Positions 1-11,204 of a stretch of DNA of 64,000 nt are shown in pieces. The position numbers and the translations under genes are program-made. Position 1 is the first letter of the stretch, and each line of letters begins with the position of its first letter. The notes below the pieces were generated by a model that worked only from the letters and a program-made list of their open reading frames with translations, had not been told where the DNA came from and did no database searches. The DNA is from Melastoma dodecandrum (Eukaryota; Streptophyta; Magnoliopsida; Myrtales; Melastomataceae). The stretch covers positions 1,054,001 to 1,118,000 of the forward strand of contig JARUPY010000387.1 in NCBI GenBank assembly GCA_029817715.1, written 5' to 3'.

Positions 1-1008
1 GGAAGAACCGATTAAAAGTTTATGAAGGCTTGTTTTGTCTGTCAACCCGAAACTTTAAGAAGGCAGCCAATCTGTTTCTGGATTCCATCTCAACCTTCAC
101 AACTTACGAACTCTTTCCTTATGATACTTTTATATTTTACACCGTCCTAACTAGTATCATATCACTGGATAGAGTTTCCTTGAAGCAAAAGGTGCCTCCA
201 TTCTCCTTTAGATACATGCTTTTACTCTTTTTTGGAGTGGTTTCAGTTGTTTGGTGGGGTAATGTCTTTGTTTGTGTGAACAGGTTGTGGATGCCCCTGA
301 GATCTTGACAGTCATTGGAAAGGTCCCACATCTATCAGAGTTCTTGAACTCTTTGTACGAATGCCAATACAAGTCGTTTTTCTTGGCTTTTGGTGAGTGG
401 ACTTGTATTTATCTGAACTTTTTGTCATGTTTTTTTCCATCACTGCCACTTTGGTATTCTTGCCCTCGAGTCCATACACTAAAAGTCGTTCTGTTGTGAT
501 TCCTGGGAACTCACTCGAGACCTAGTGTGGACACCATCATGACCATATCTCTCATGCATTGATTTCTTTTTCAGCTGGCCTTACTGAGCAAATAAAGTTT
601 GACCGGTATCTCCACCCTCATTTCCGATACTACATGAGAGAAGTCAGAACGGTGGTGTATTCCCAGTTCTTGGAATCCTATAAGAGTGTCACAATCGAAG
701 CAATGGCAAAGGCGTTTGGAGTGACTGTTGAGTTCAGCGATGTGTGAGTGACCGTAGCTGTGTCATCGCTGGGTAATATGTTCTTGTTCTCGTATTTTGA
801 ACATTGAAAATTTCTCATCTTTTTCTTTTTCAGTGAGCTATCGCGATACATTGCTGCTGGGAAGCTGCACTGTAAGATTGACAAAGTTGCAGGCGTTCTG
901 GAGACGAATAGGCCGGATGCGAAGAATGCGCTGTACCAGGCCACCATCAAGCAAGGGGACTTCCTGCTAAATAGGATCCAGAAGCTATCCCGTGTAATTG
1001 ATCTGTAG
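1..1008 (+). CDS. RPN7: 26S proteasome non-ATPase regulatory subunit RPN7 (PSMD6-like), C-terminal exons
   Basis: This is the 3' part of the lid subunit RPN7, a PCI-domain scaffold protein of the 19S regulatory particle (cytosol and nucleus). Exons read from the sequence are 1-191 (open at the left edge), 284-392, 575-743 and 834-1008. Introns are GT-AG, and the donors at 393 and 744 are gtgagt. The joined reading runs through the [19 protein letters not shown] and [20 protein letters not shown] blocks typical of RPN7 and ends in the family C-terminus [10 protein letters not shown] before TAG at 1006. The start and the first exons lie outside the window. Nothing looks broken. It is a single-copy housekeeping type gene. 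The next gene, RBL14, follows on the same strand after about 420 bp. Identification is from recognised conserved sequence. Confidence 0.95.
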
Positions 1009-1430
1009 AACCATCGACCCTCTCTTCTGGGAGTGATCGAGGACCCCTATTTCTTGTCTAATGACTATTTTATCATCTTTAATTCTGATTTAGGATTTGG
1101 ATGATGATTACGGCCATTTTAAATATCACTATTGCGTTTGATAATTAGCAAACGGAAGAAAATACGCCATGGTGGAAATTGGGCCTCATGGGCCCATAGC
1201 ATTGGATCGAGTTGCTAATGAAAGCCCAAAAGTGGCCCGTTTGAAGACGGCCCAACATGATTGCCTGCGGCTTACGGAGCTGCCGGATGGTTCTGTTCTT
1301 TTCCTCCTCCTCAAGCCAATATCTCCCCTCCCCTCCCCTCTCCTCTCCTTTCCATTCCCATTACCCAACGAGTTCATCAACCGTACGGGATTCGCCGGGA
1401 AGTAGTCATTCGCCAGGAGGTCGACGGAGA

Positions 1431-3011
1431 ATGGATGGAGGAGTAGGGAGGCGAGGTAGGAGTCGGGGGATGATACCGTTGCTCGCCCTCCACGCCCTCG
1501 CCGAGTACTACCGCCTCGATCATAAGCCTCCCGTCACGGCGGCGCTGCTTGGCGCCAGCACTCTCGTTTACTTGAGGCCCGGCGCCCTCCATCATCTGCT
1601 CCCTTCCATCGATCAGGTGTGGTTCAACCCTCACCTTATCCTCAAGGTCCGTCCCCCGTTCTTTCCCTAGTTCCTTTTTATCTGCTCTTCTATGCCGTGT
1701 ATCTTTGAACCGGTTTCGAGGCGATCGTCCTGAGCGATGAAAGAGTTGGATGGAATGCGATTGGATGTGTTTCTTGATCGCGGCTGTGTTAGGGAACCTG
1801 ATCAGGTTTTTGTTCTGCCGCCTTGTTGATTAGTTTTTGTTTTTTCTTTATTATTTCCAATGACGATTTTCGGATTTGGATTGGACTCTCTATCTCTAAC
1901 ATGAATAATTCTTGATTACTTCTTCGTTTCTGGGGTCTTTTATTGGACTACTAGCTCAATGTTTTCTGTGGTCTTTTCTTGCTTGCTTGCTTTTATCTAA
2001 ACCATCTGAACATGTAGTTCATGCTATTATGTATTCAGATTTGTCCACGATTGTTACTCCTGTTTAGGCGGAGCAGGGGATGCAGTGATAATTTTTGTCC
2101 TGTTTTAGACTTGTCAAATCAATCTTGTCTCTGTCGCCCTAGGTTCTGTTATCCTCCTGCTTCCAGTAAGCATATTTTAGACACTCGGATAATTTGATAT
2201 TATGCTTCTTTCTTGGAAATTGCAGTACAGGGACTGGAGGCGCTTCTTGTTGTCTCCGTTTTACCACCTGAATGAATCACACCTGGTGTACAACATGTTT
2301 TCGCTCTTATGGAAAGGAGTACAGTTGGAAAGCTTGATGGGAAGTACAGAGTTCACTTCCATGGTTGCTGCACTGTTAGCAATGTCTCAGGGAATTACTC
2401 TGCTGATGTCGAAATCGCTTCTCTTGTTCTTCGACTACGGTAGATCTTATTACAATGAGTACTCCGTGGGATTCTCCGGGGTACTATTTGCTCTGAAAGT
2501 CGTCCTCAATGCGCATTCCGAAAATTATTCCTACGTTCACGGCATCCTGGTCCCTTCTCGATATGCTGCCTGGGCGGAGCTGATTCTCATACAGATGTTT
2601 GTTCCGGGCGTTTCTTTCCTCGGGCATCTCGGAGGAATACTTGCCGGCATCCTCTATCTGCGCCTCAAAGGCACCAATTTGGGCTCGGATCCGCTGACTT
2701 TCCTGATGCGAGGAATAGGTGGCGTCTTGAAATTGCCTATGAGGATCCTCCGTTCACTGTTTGGCTACAGAAGGCGTCGGATATCAGGCAGAGGAGCAGT
2801 CGGTGGGAATCGATGGGGCTTGGACGAACCCGGCATGTGGAGGTGTCAGGCATGTACATACGACAATTCCGGATGGTTGGAAGACTGCGAGATGTGTGGC
2901 TCCACTCGTGGCGGAAGTAGTTCTTCGCTGTTGCGGCCATCGTCTCCGCTTTCGGATGACCTTTCCCTGGAAGAACTGCGCAGGAGGAGAGTGGAACGAT
3001 TTGGCAGATGA
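1431..3011 (+). CDS. RBL14: Rhomboid-like protein 14 with C-terminal RanBP2-type zinc finger
   Basis: Two exons, 1431-1646 and 2226-3011, give 333 residues. The start is the ATG at 1431, which gives the family N-terminus (MDGGVGRRGRSRGM...). The open frame continues upstream, but that stretch is 5' leader. The rhomboid fold spans roughly residues 60-220. The catalytic Ser156 lies in GFSG and the catalytic His206 in FLGHLGG, so the Ser-His dyad is complete. An intramembrane protease activity is therefore plausible. Plant members of this type are usually annotated as mitochondrial; that location is family knowledge, not seen here. A RanBP2-type zinc finger follows with Cys279, Cys282, Cys293 and Cys296 in a WRCQACTYDNSGW context. 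The C-terminus is the ELRRRRVERF motif. Donor at 1647 is GTCCGT and the acceptor is at 2224-2225. Confidence 0.93.
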
Positions 3012-3276
3012 CAGAACTTGTCGGAGCATTTCTAAGAAGAGTTATTGGCATGACTGTATACTGTGACGGAACTGAATCTTTTGTAACTTTAGGAAATATG
3101 AAACCCTCGTAATGAAATTAAGCGTTTGTTGATGGACCAAATTCCAATTTGGAAATATTCATAGTGGAGAATCTGGATAAGGCAAAGTCATTCAGTTCTC
3201 CCATTCTCCTCCGTAGCTCGAACCGCCAGCCGAAAGTGTGGGATCAGCAGCAGGTGGCGGCCTCTTGTTGGGCAAA

Positions 3277-4804
3277 ATGACGATGGCCTCAGCGATGGCT
3301 TCGCCGACGGCGTTGTTTCCTCGTACCAGCCCCTATCTGGGGTTTTCCCAGAACCTGTCCTCCTTTGCCGCATCCCCTGTTTCCCCTGCCAGTACCCACC
3401 TCCCACTTCCTTCCCTTACCATTGAAGCCAACACTCGGACCAGACGGGAGGACAGGACAGCCCGCCACACCCGCGTCAGGAAGAAGGTCTCCTCCTGTTC
3501 TTCTTAATGGGGTTATTTTTATCTTTTCTTATTCATTGGTTAAAAAACTGTCCTTTTGAGTTCGGTGATATCGTTGGAGGCTCATGATTGGGACTTCTCC
3601 ATTTCGAATTCGTTTTTTGTGAGGCGCTCGGAAATCCCCTTTTTTGGAACTGGGGCTACTGAATTTTGCAGCATCTCCTGCCGGCATTGGAGTTACTGCG
3701 TAGATTATCTCTGTCTTCGGGGCTGTCGAGTCATCCGTACTGTTTGATGTAATATCTAATAGAGAAGGAAAATGGCCATGCCTTGCTTGCCCGCTGGGAG
3801 GTTGAGGGTGCAAGATGTTGCTTTGTAATTTCATCAGCACAGTTGATTCATATGCGACGTGATGAACCAAAAGGAAATGCTGTGATGGGGCTTATTGGAT
3901 CGAGCCGGAAATGGTTTTGTAATGAGGGTAGAAGGATTGAGGGTGCTTTTGCCCAGCAGCGTGAGCATTAATCATTGCTTGGATGTGGTATTTTTAGCGT
4001 CTTCTCTTCCAGAAATAGTTAGCATAACTGAGTGTCCAAAACCTGAAACCCATAACATACCCTAAGGTTTCCCGAATCAATTCTGGCAATCAACGGTCGG
4101 GTCAGAGTAGTAAACTTTTGTATTCCTTATACTTGCCTGTTGCTGTTCTTTAGTTGGAACTGGAAGGGCTTTTGGGAATTATGTTGTGATAAGACGCAGG
4201 CTGTAACTTGCAATATTTTTTGTTATTGGATTATGATATAATTCTTTGAGTTGACTTTTAAATTCATGCTGGTATCTCAGATAGAAGGGACCCCTGAAAG
4301 GCCAAGGCTGTGTGTGTATCGCTCCAACAAGCATCTCTATGTGCAGGTGATTGATGACTCTAAGATGCACACCCTTGCTGCAGCTTCAACCATGCAGAAG
4401 TCTATATCTGAGGAGTTCCAGTACAGTGCTGGCCCAACACTTGTAAGTTGTTCTAGGGTCGAGGGTACAATGTTGCAGTTAGCACCTAGTTGAATGTTTT
4501 TTTTTTCTTTTTCACCAAAAGCTTCGTTATTGAGCTTTTATATTGCTTGTTGGATGCAATCAATGGAGTGGTTCTTGTTTATCCCTTATCTCACTTAATT
4601 GGACAGTTACAAAATTTGGACGTCCATACCTATGATGTTGCTTTTTGTCATCAGGAAGTGGCACAGAAAATTGGGGAAGCCATTGCAAAGTCATGTTTGG
4701 ATAAAGGAATAACAAAAGTTGCCTTCGACCGCGGCGGGTACCCTTACCATGGACGCGTCAAAGCAATAGCAGATGCAGCTCGGGAGCATGGACTTGATTT
4801 CTAA
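3277..4804 (+). CDS. RPL18: Plastid 50S ribosomal protein L18 (uL18c), nuclear encoded
   Basis: Three exons, 3277-3486, 4281-4442 and 4655-4804, give 173 residues. Exon 1 encodes a Ser/Ala/Pro-rich stretch of about 50 residues that looks like a chloroplast transit peptide, then the start of the mature protein ([18 protein letters not shown]). Exon 2 carries the uL18 core ([20 protein letters not shown]) and exon 3 the C-terminus ([15 protein letters not shown]...). uL18 binds 5S rRNA and helps place it in the large subunit. The first intron is 794 bp and the donor of intron 2 is gtaagt. A second in-frame ATG at 3283 could be used instead of 3277. The gene is intact and close in length to known plant homologues. 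Confidence 0.95.
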
Positions 4805-5606
4805 TTAGTTTTCTATTATTGCTATTTTCACTTTCTTGAAGAATGTGATGTGAGATTTCATGTGACAATTTTCCTCTGAGTCTCCATGTTAAATTCTGCG
4901 TCTCTTTTTGAGATTGATTATTGGGCTTTATTCTTCATCTCTACTGCTCATTGAAGTAAACCTTAATAGCCTGAAGATAAGAAATTTGTGATAATCACAG
5001 CTTGCAATTTTAATGTGATAAGGTGGGAACCCATGAAATTTTGTATAATTTGCTTTGGATGAATGTCTAAGGACTAACTTGTTTGATGAGGAGGAGGCAA
5101 TTGGATAAGCAAGAACTGCTTTGAGTTTGAAAGGAGTTTGCCTGCTTTGGATAACATTGGTAAGAATAGACGCCAAAATATTTTCGTTTTTAAGTGGAGA
5201 CCCGTTCTCTGCCTTTTACATTTTATTGATTTGAATCTACATTAAATTTCTCAAGGTTCTGACTATTACATCGAGATTAAACTAAGTGTTTTTTTAGTAG
5301 CTAGGGAAGATGGATTAGTCAAAAGCCAAGAGCGTTTAGGTTACGCCAGCTTGGTGATTTTGATCATGAGGTTAAACGTAAGTTTGGCTAACTCCGTCTT
5401 CTGCTACTAACTTTTGTTTGGGTCGATGATTCAATTTGATTTTTCTCTTGGACCCGTGTTCTTTATCTTTGCAGCTAGCATGGCCAAATCAGTATTCGCT
5501 CTCTTCCTCACACCTGTGGTTATGTGGGTATTTTTGAACTTGATAGTGCATTTCAGACTGAAGAAACCTACGAAATTTCATTCAGCAGAATGATGTTTCC
5601 ACATGC
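4805..5606. other. Intergenic, RPL18 3' end; nothing else recognised
   Basis: AT-rich non-coding sequence holding the probable 3' UTR of the L18 gene. I see no conserved reading frame. A short frame from 5490 may be a relic of the 5' part of the kinase pseudogene that follows, but I could not match it. Confidence 0.5.
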
Positions 5607-6873
5607 AGTGACCTATACAGATTCTCCAATATTCAGATTGATCGTGCAATGACCATAGGAACAGAAAAGATCTTTCTTGGAAAGGGAACTGCTGGCCACA
5701 TGTACAGGCATTCTGCCCAGCGGACAAGAAGTGGCCATCAAGCACATCACTCAACGCTTATCGAACACCTTCCGACATGAAAGTCGAAGGTCTATCCCGG
5801 AGTCACAATCAGAATCTGGTTTGGTTATCTGGATACCGCATTGAGCATGGCAAGCATTATTTAGTGTATGAGTATTGTTTTGCAGGGAAATATAGCCAAG
5901 CATCTACAGAGTAAGGGGCGTGGACATAATTTCCGTTCTGTTAATGCCGAACGCATCATTGCCTTCTCATGCCTTAATCTGTTCCCAGGAGAGGATGCTG
6001 TTTTGACATGGGAAACCAGAGTCAAATACTGAGGGATTGTGCTGCTACACTAATATTATATTCACCACTACATGATAGATGCATTGTCCCTGGAGATATT
6101 TAAGGTGGCTCATTCGATCAAATCATTATTTGACAGTTTATTGATGCACTTGTTTTAGCTTAACATAAGCATAAGATGGTTGTCTTGAACACCTGTAATC
6201 AGTGAACGAGCCTTCTTTCCCGCAGCTTACTAATATTATCCTGACTGATAACATGGAAACAAAAGATCTCCGATTTCTGCCTAGTGAAGTTGCTCAAAAT
6301 GGAAGACACCGAAGTATTAACAGAAGACCAAAGTATTTACAGAAGTCCGAGGAAAAGTTGGTTATATGGATCCCAGTAATGTTAATGGAGACGAAGCTCA
6401 CACGTGCAAGTGTTATCTATGGTTTTGGAATTGTAACGATGCAACTTTTATCCAGAAGGGAAGTCCTTAAGTGCATGATAGATCCAAAATTGGCTTAAGT
6501 GCACTATAGAGATGATCTTATCGTACATTTTTTTTTACAGGCCCAGGATGTGTTGACTGGGTTAAGACCTCTGTCGGATTTTGACGACCTCCGACTAAAT
6601 GGAAACATCAACAGGATGGATTTCCAGGTCCTTTTACTGATAGCAGTTTTATGTATTGCATGATCGAGCAAGGATCGTTCCACCATCGTCATTGTCTGTA
6701 AAGAACTAGAGAGGGCTATGAAGAGCTTGTGCACTGCCCATGATACAGCCCCAGTCCTCTGTAATCGCATGTATCCAACTCCAAAATATTCTAACCAGCC
6801 CACAAGTTGGGAAAGATTCAACCTTTCCCCAGCTAGCTTGTCTTATACCCAACATATGACATGCAGCATATAG
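5607..6873 (+). pseudogene. Receptor-like protein kinase fragment, decayed
   Basis: Pieces of a plant receptor-like kinase domain occur in the right order but in shifting frames. From 5607 a juxtamembrane piece (CSDLYRFSNIQIDRAM) leads to the glycine loop (LGKGTAGHMY). After a one-base shift comes the ATP-lysine block (LPSGQEVAIKHI), then another shift, then EGLSR and the hinge YLVYEYC near 5860. The catalytic-loop region survives as QLTNIILTDNM near 6230, and subdomains VIII-IX as YGFGIVTMQLLS near 6420. The C-lobe end (RLNGNINRMDFQ) is near 6590. A TGA at 6661 interrupts the last helix region, and the frame then stays open to TAG at 6871. The HRD motif is not visible. Introns may account for some gaps, but the frameshifts and the stop make a working kinase very unlikely. 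The kinase subfamily is not assigned. Confidence 0.8.
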
Positions 6874-8254
6874 ACTTTGTTCGACCAGAGAAAGTTGGAT
6901 GGGCAGAGTCTGCTATTAGGAGAAGTAGGCGTAGTTTGCACGTTTATTTCTCGCCAGTTCCCTCTTGTTGGCAGAACTTGAGTCAATCCCGGAAATGTGG
7001 ACCTGCAGCTGTCCTAAGGGCCACCATTCATTGTCAGGAAACCAAGTAAAGTATGTGTCGAGTTCAAGACTAACAAACAATGAGAAAGGGGCATCACACC
7101 AACAAACCCAAGGGAACAAGTCAAGAGGTGTGTATTGGATGGCTTTCAGTTTTCAGCAGCACCAGAAGGGGGTGTCTCAACGTTACCTGTTTTGCCAATT
7201 TTACCCGTTCTGGGCAGGCGGTGCCGTGGGCAGTCATCGTCCTGTCGTTGGGTACTCAGTAGCTGAAAGATTGGAAGAACCATCCGGGCTTTGCGTAGAG
7301 ACACAGATGGATGACAGATATTTGTGCAGCAAGTGGGCGATATTGTCCCGTGTTACTCCCGACAAACCAGTGGCATTATAACCAAATTGATGGAGATGAG
7401 TTAAGCTCTTCTTACAGAACTGGGAAAACATTGTCCGGTCTGAATTCATCTTCTGGACTTAAGATTCTGCAGCATGGAGCATATGCCATCCTATGATGAA
7501 CTCATCCTCGTAAGAGAAAGATCTGCATTCGCGGCATTACAATGTTTATTTGCATGGAGCAACGCATCCCTGGGACGCGGCGTTCGGTCGGGAACCAAGG
7601 CAAACCAACAACGTAGGGATTAGGGGGGGGTGCACTGACTTTCGATACATGCGGTGAGATACAATACGGCACGCATGTTCGGCGATCGGTGAATGTAGTC
7701 ACTGTCGAAGACGCCAGGACAGCAGCGTTTCTATTCACATGGAATGCTATAAATGCGCGTATACCGATGGAGGGGGTGGTGGGAGGGATACTTTTGTTAT
7801 TAATGAAACTTGCCGTGATGAAGACATAACATTGTCAGTTCAAATATGTTCATCAGACGACAAGGACAGACTGATCCTTTTAACTACTTTGTTCTCGGTA
7901 AGAACCCTGACTCTATCCTTAAAAGAGCGACACGTGTCAAGACTACCGGCTGATCACTGGATTGGATTGAGGACAACACCAATGGCTATCGAATGGCTAT
8001 CACCTTCGTAGCTCATTGTTTCTGAATACACTGCACGTGCAATGTGGATCACCTCCACCATATCTTTCTCTTTTTATGATAGTTTAAGGTTTCTCGACTT
8101 TCGGCTCGTGTTGGAATTCTAAATTCTTTCAACGGACGCGTGAAAGGCTAACATGCAGCGGGCTCTTCGTGTTTTTTTTATTTTTATTTTTTTGACATTT
8201 TTCCAACTCCGGCCCACCAGTCGTGTTGCGACGGTCTACCGGCGGTTCGTACTC
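6874..8254. other. Intergenic, no gene recognised
   Basis: No frame in this stretch resembles a known protein. The reading frames present are short and lack family motifs. Two CACGTG G-box cores occur, at 7931-7936 and 8034-8039, more than 1.3 kb upstream of the SWEET start. Their role, if any, is unknown. Confidence 0.5.
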
Positions 8255-8610
8255 GACAGAAATTCCGTTCCATAACGAACGTTTGTGTAATAATTACAGT
8301 GGAGGTTTGTTCAAGGAAGTTTGTTCCCGAAAATCAATGCTAGCTATTTTTGTCACGTAGCGAGTTTCGTTTCCAACATGACTTTCGTTCTGAAATGAGC
8401 GTTTATGTAATGATAACAAAAATGATTCATAATCAAAGGTTAAAGTCAACTTATTTTGTCGTGTAGAAAATTCAGTTCTAAATAAGAAATTTGTTCCTAA
8501 ACGAACTTTCATGTAATAACTAAAAGGAAGTTTCACGAGTTCTATTTTAAAGAAAAATTTCGTTCTCGAACGAACCTTTTTATAATGATTACATTGTAAT
8601 TCATTCTATA
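8255..8610. repeat. Degenerate repeat of a CGTTC...GAACGAAC...TGTAAT core
   Basis: A core of the form TTCGTTC, a short spacer, GAACGAAC, then T-rich TGTAATNATTAC recurs about four times, near 8261-8302, 8383-8420, 8488-8522 and 8560-8596. Each copy is imperfect and spacing is irregular. The base composition and the inverted GTTC/GAAC words suggest an old transposon or a non-autonomous LTR remnant. I do not recognise the family. Confidence 0.5.
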
Positions 8611-9229
8611 GTAAGTTTTTTATCGACAAAAACTCCACGTCGGTCGATCGTTAAATCACGAACTGTCGACCGACTTGGAAAAGTGTGAAAAATTAAGCGC
8701 GTGGCAGCTGCATTTTAGCCAAAAATAAAATGGATATGTTGTGCTGCTATTTTTAACCCTATTTTTGAGAAACAAAGTGGACAAATGGAAAGTCCAGTTT
8801 TATCATTCTCTTCTTTCTAACACGCCCAATATGGAACGATCTCATCACTCTACTCTTGCTAAACAATTCTCCCACGTTTTTCTAGGATTCTAACCCTTCT
8901 CACAAAAAGAAAACTTTGAAGAAATATATAAAGTAGTAACACGATTTTAACCCTATGCTGAATGAACAGATCCACGAGCTCTAATGGGGTTATTATTGAT
9001 CACATAAACACAACTTAAAGTTGATCATGAGAAGTCGCTCATAGTTGGCAATAGAAAACAATTGTAGTGGTGTTATCATATGTGGTGTGAGATGAAGAAG
9101 ATCTTTCTATTCCACCATGGAAGTAGGGACTAAGCTTGCATGATATCCATACAAAACACTTGGGGGTGAGGTTTCACCAATTTTGCCTAACACTCTCCCC
9201 CAACTCCCCCTTCATAAGAAAATCTTTAC
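8611..9229. other. Upstream region of the SWEET gene
   Basis: AT-rich non-coding DNA with no recognised frame. A short inverted element (GGTCGATCG ... CGACCGAC) lies at about 8641-8675. This region presumably holds the distal promoter of the SWEET gene. Confidence 0.4.
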
Positions 9230-9237
9230 TATATAAA
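9230..9237 (+). promoter_or_regulatory. TATA box of the SWEET gene
   Basis: TATATAAA at 9230-9237 lies 144 bp before the SWEET ATG. This position fits a core promoter with a leader of about 110-120 nt. No other strong TATA box is near. Confidence 0.55.
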
Positions 9238-9380
9238 CCAATGCCCATCTCCCCTATTGAAGAACTCCATGTTGTTTCTCCCAGTGTCTTATATCTCCAA
9301 AGAATAGAAAGCACTGGGGGAAGAGTTTCTTCTCTAAAATCCACCCTCACCCCCACTACCCACAACAAAAATCTCTCCAA

Positions 9381-10709
9381 ATGGCTTCTTGGTTCAATGC
9401 GACTGCCCTTTCTATTGTCTTTGGTGTCCTAGGTAATGTAAGAACAGAAGAGCAAGACTTGATTAATTATCATCGTTCATCATTATTGGGCTGATGAACC
9501 CTTTTGTTTGTTGTAATGTTTTTAGGTAATATCATCTCATTTTTGGTGTTCTTGGCCCCTATGTAAGTCCAGCACCCTTGACTTCAATCATCTCTTTTAG
9601 CATATCTCTGGATATTTTTCTCCTTCTTTCTATTTTATTGACATGTGGGGTTGCTCCCCATTTTTGTGTTTCTTCCCGCAGACCAACTTTTTACACCATA
9701 TACAAGAAGAAAACTTCGGACGGGTTCCAGTCGATCCCTTACATCTTCAGCTTGTCCAGCGCCATGCTGCTCTTGTACTATGGCTTCCTAAAGACCAATG
9801 CTGTCCTGATCATTAGCATCAATGCCGTCGGATGCGTGATCGAGTTGGCTTACCTTTCATTGTTTGCGTTTTACGCTTCCAAGCAAGAGAAGGTCAGGTT
9901 TCTAATTTCGGAGTTTGTCCCTCCATTTTTCCTCGTGTATCTCGTGTGTTTTGCTCATGTCTTGGTACTGTACATTTTTTCTGCAGATGTTTATACTCAG
10001 ACTGCTGCTTATCATTGACGTGGGATGCTATGGGTTGATATTGTCGCTGACAGTGTTTCTGCTAGAGGGGAAACAGCGCATCAACGCCATCGGCTGGATC
10101 TGTGCTGCTTTTAACATTGCAGTTTTTGCAGCACCGTTGACCATCATGGTAGATGAAAATTACCTTTGCAAGACATTGATCATGATCTGAAAGCATTGTT
10201 TTCAACTAAAAGATGTTTGCAATGGGGTTGATCATGCCGACAAAGGTCGTGAGAACAAAAAGCGTTGAGTTTATGCCTTTCAGCTTGTCATTCTTCCTCA
10301 CCCTATGCGCAACCACTTGGTTTTTCTACGGCCTTCTCATCCAGGACATGTTTATTGCTGTAAGTTGGTCATCGATCGTTCTAACAGCTTTGTAATGATG
10401 AGTCTCCTAACATGTCCATTTGACTAATTTGGTTATTTATTCTCATTTTCGATCCTGCAGGTACCAAATGTGATAGGATTCCTACTTGGAATTTCTCAGA
10501 TGATTCTGTATATGTTATACAGGAATGCCAAGACTGAAAAGGATGAAGCCAAAGAAAAGCAAACCAACATGACAAGGCTGCACCCGTGTCCTACTGACCC
10601 AGAATCCATAGATACAACCATCTGCGTGGAAAAATCAGATGCCCCTGATGTTTCTGCGGAGCCAGTCTGCACTGAGAAATCGGATAATCCTAGCATTGAG
10701 ATCTTTTAA
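9381..10709 (+). CDS. SWEET sugar transporter, clade III type
   Basis: Six exons, 9381-9432, 9526-9562, 9682-9892, 9987-10148, 10246-10359 and 10461-10709, give about 274 residues. Two MtN3/SWEET triple-helix repeats joined by a linker helix give the usual seven membrane segments. Family motifs visible are [49 protein letters not shown] and [15 protein letters not shown], followed by a hydrophilic cytosolic tail. The [11 protein letters not shown] block resembles clade III, whose known members move sucrose across the plasma membrane; substrate here is inferred. The fifth exon is uncertain. Acceptor AG at 10244-10245 gives two residues fewer than usual at the MRxV junction, while AG at 10211-10212 would add eleven in frame. 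The other junctions are clear (exon 1/2 splits a Gly codon, exon 2/3 an Ile codon). Confidence 0.9.
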
Positions 10710-11204
10710 TCCAGAGATTTACATGAAATATACAGTTACTGCAGGGAATGATAACATAAGGTTGTGTGATCCATGGATTTCGTATATACTTAAGCTGTAT
10801 AAATGATACATGAGATATACTGTAAAAAAGAAGCATGAAGTAACAAGTTGATTATACAGTTAATTCTTCTCCTAAATCATTCTTTGAAAGGTTCAGATAT
10901 TGGCACAAGATATTCTGAATTTAGCTATCCTTATCAGAAGCAAGATGACATTTCAACAAATACACTAGCAACCAAAACCTTGATGATGTGATCGTGTTTA
11001 TACATTAGTCAAGGGCGTCAATCCTGTCAATAGCAAAACTTCTGTACCACTGCATAATATGAATAAATTATTCGTGTAGATGTGGTGATCATTCCAAAGG
11101 CCAATTCAAAAATGAGCAATGGACATATGAACAGAGGATGCACAACTATATTCCAGATCACCCAGATTATCGATTTGTCACAGGAGTAACGTCTTCAGTG
11201 AAAT
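10710..11204. other. Intergenic between convergent SWEET and minus-strand membrane-protein gene
   Basis: Contains the 3' UTRs of two convergent genes. No further gene is seen. Confidence 0.5.

Noticed and set aside
6202..6498. 98-codon frame as a separate small gene
   Set aside because: Its end (YGFGIVTMQLLS) is a kinase subdomain, so it is a piece of the kinase pseudogene.
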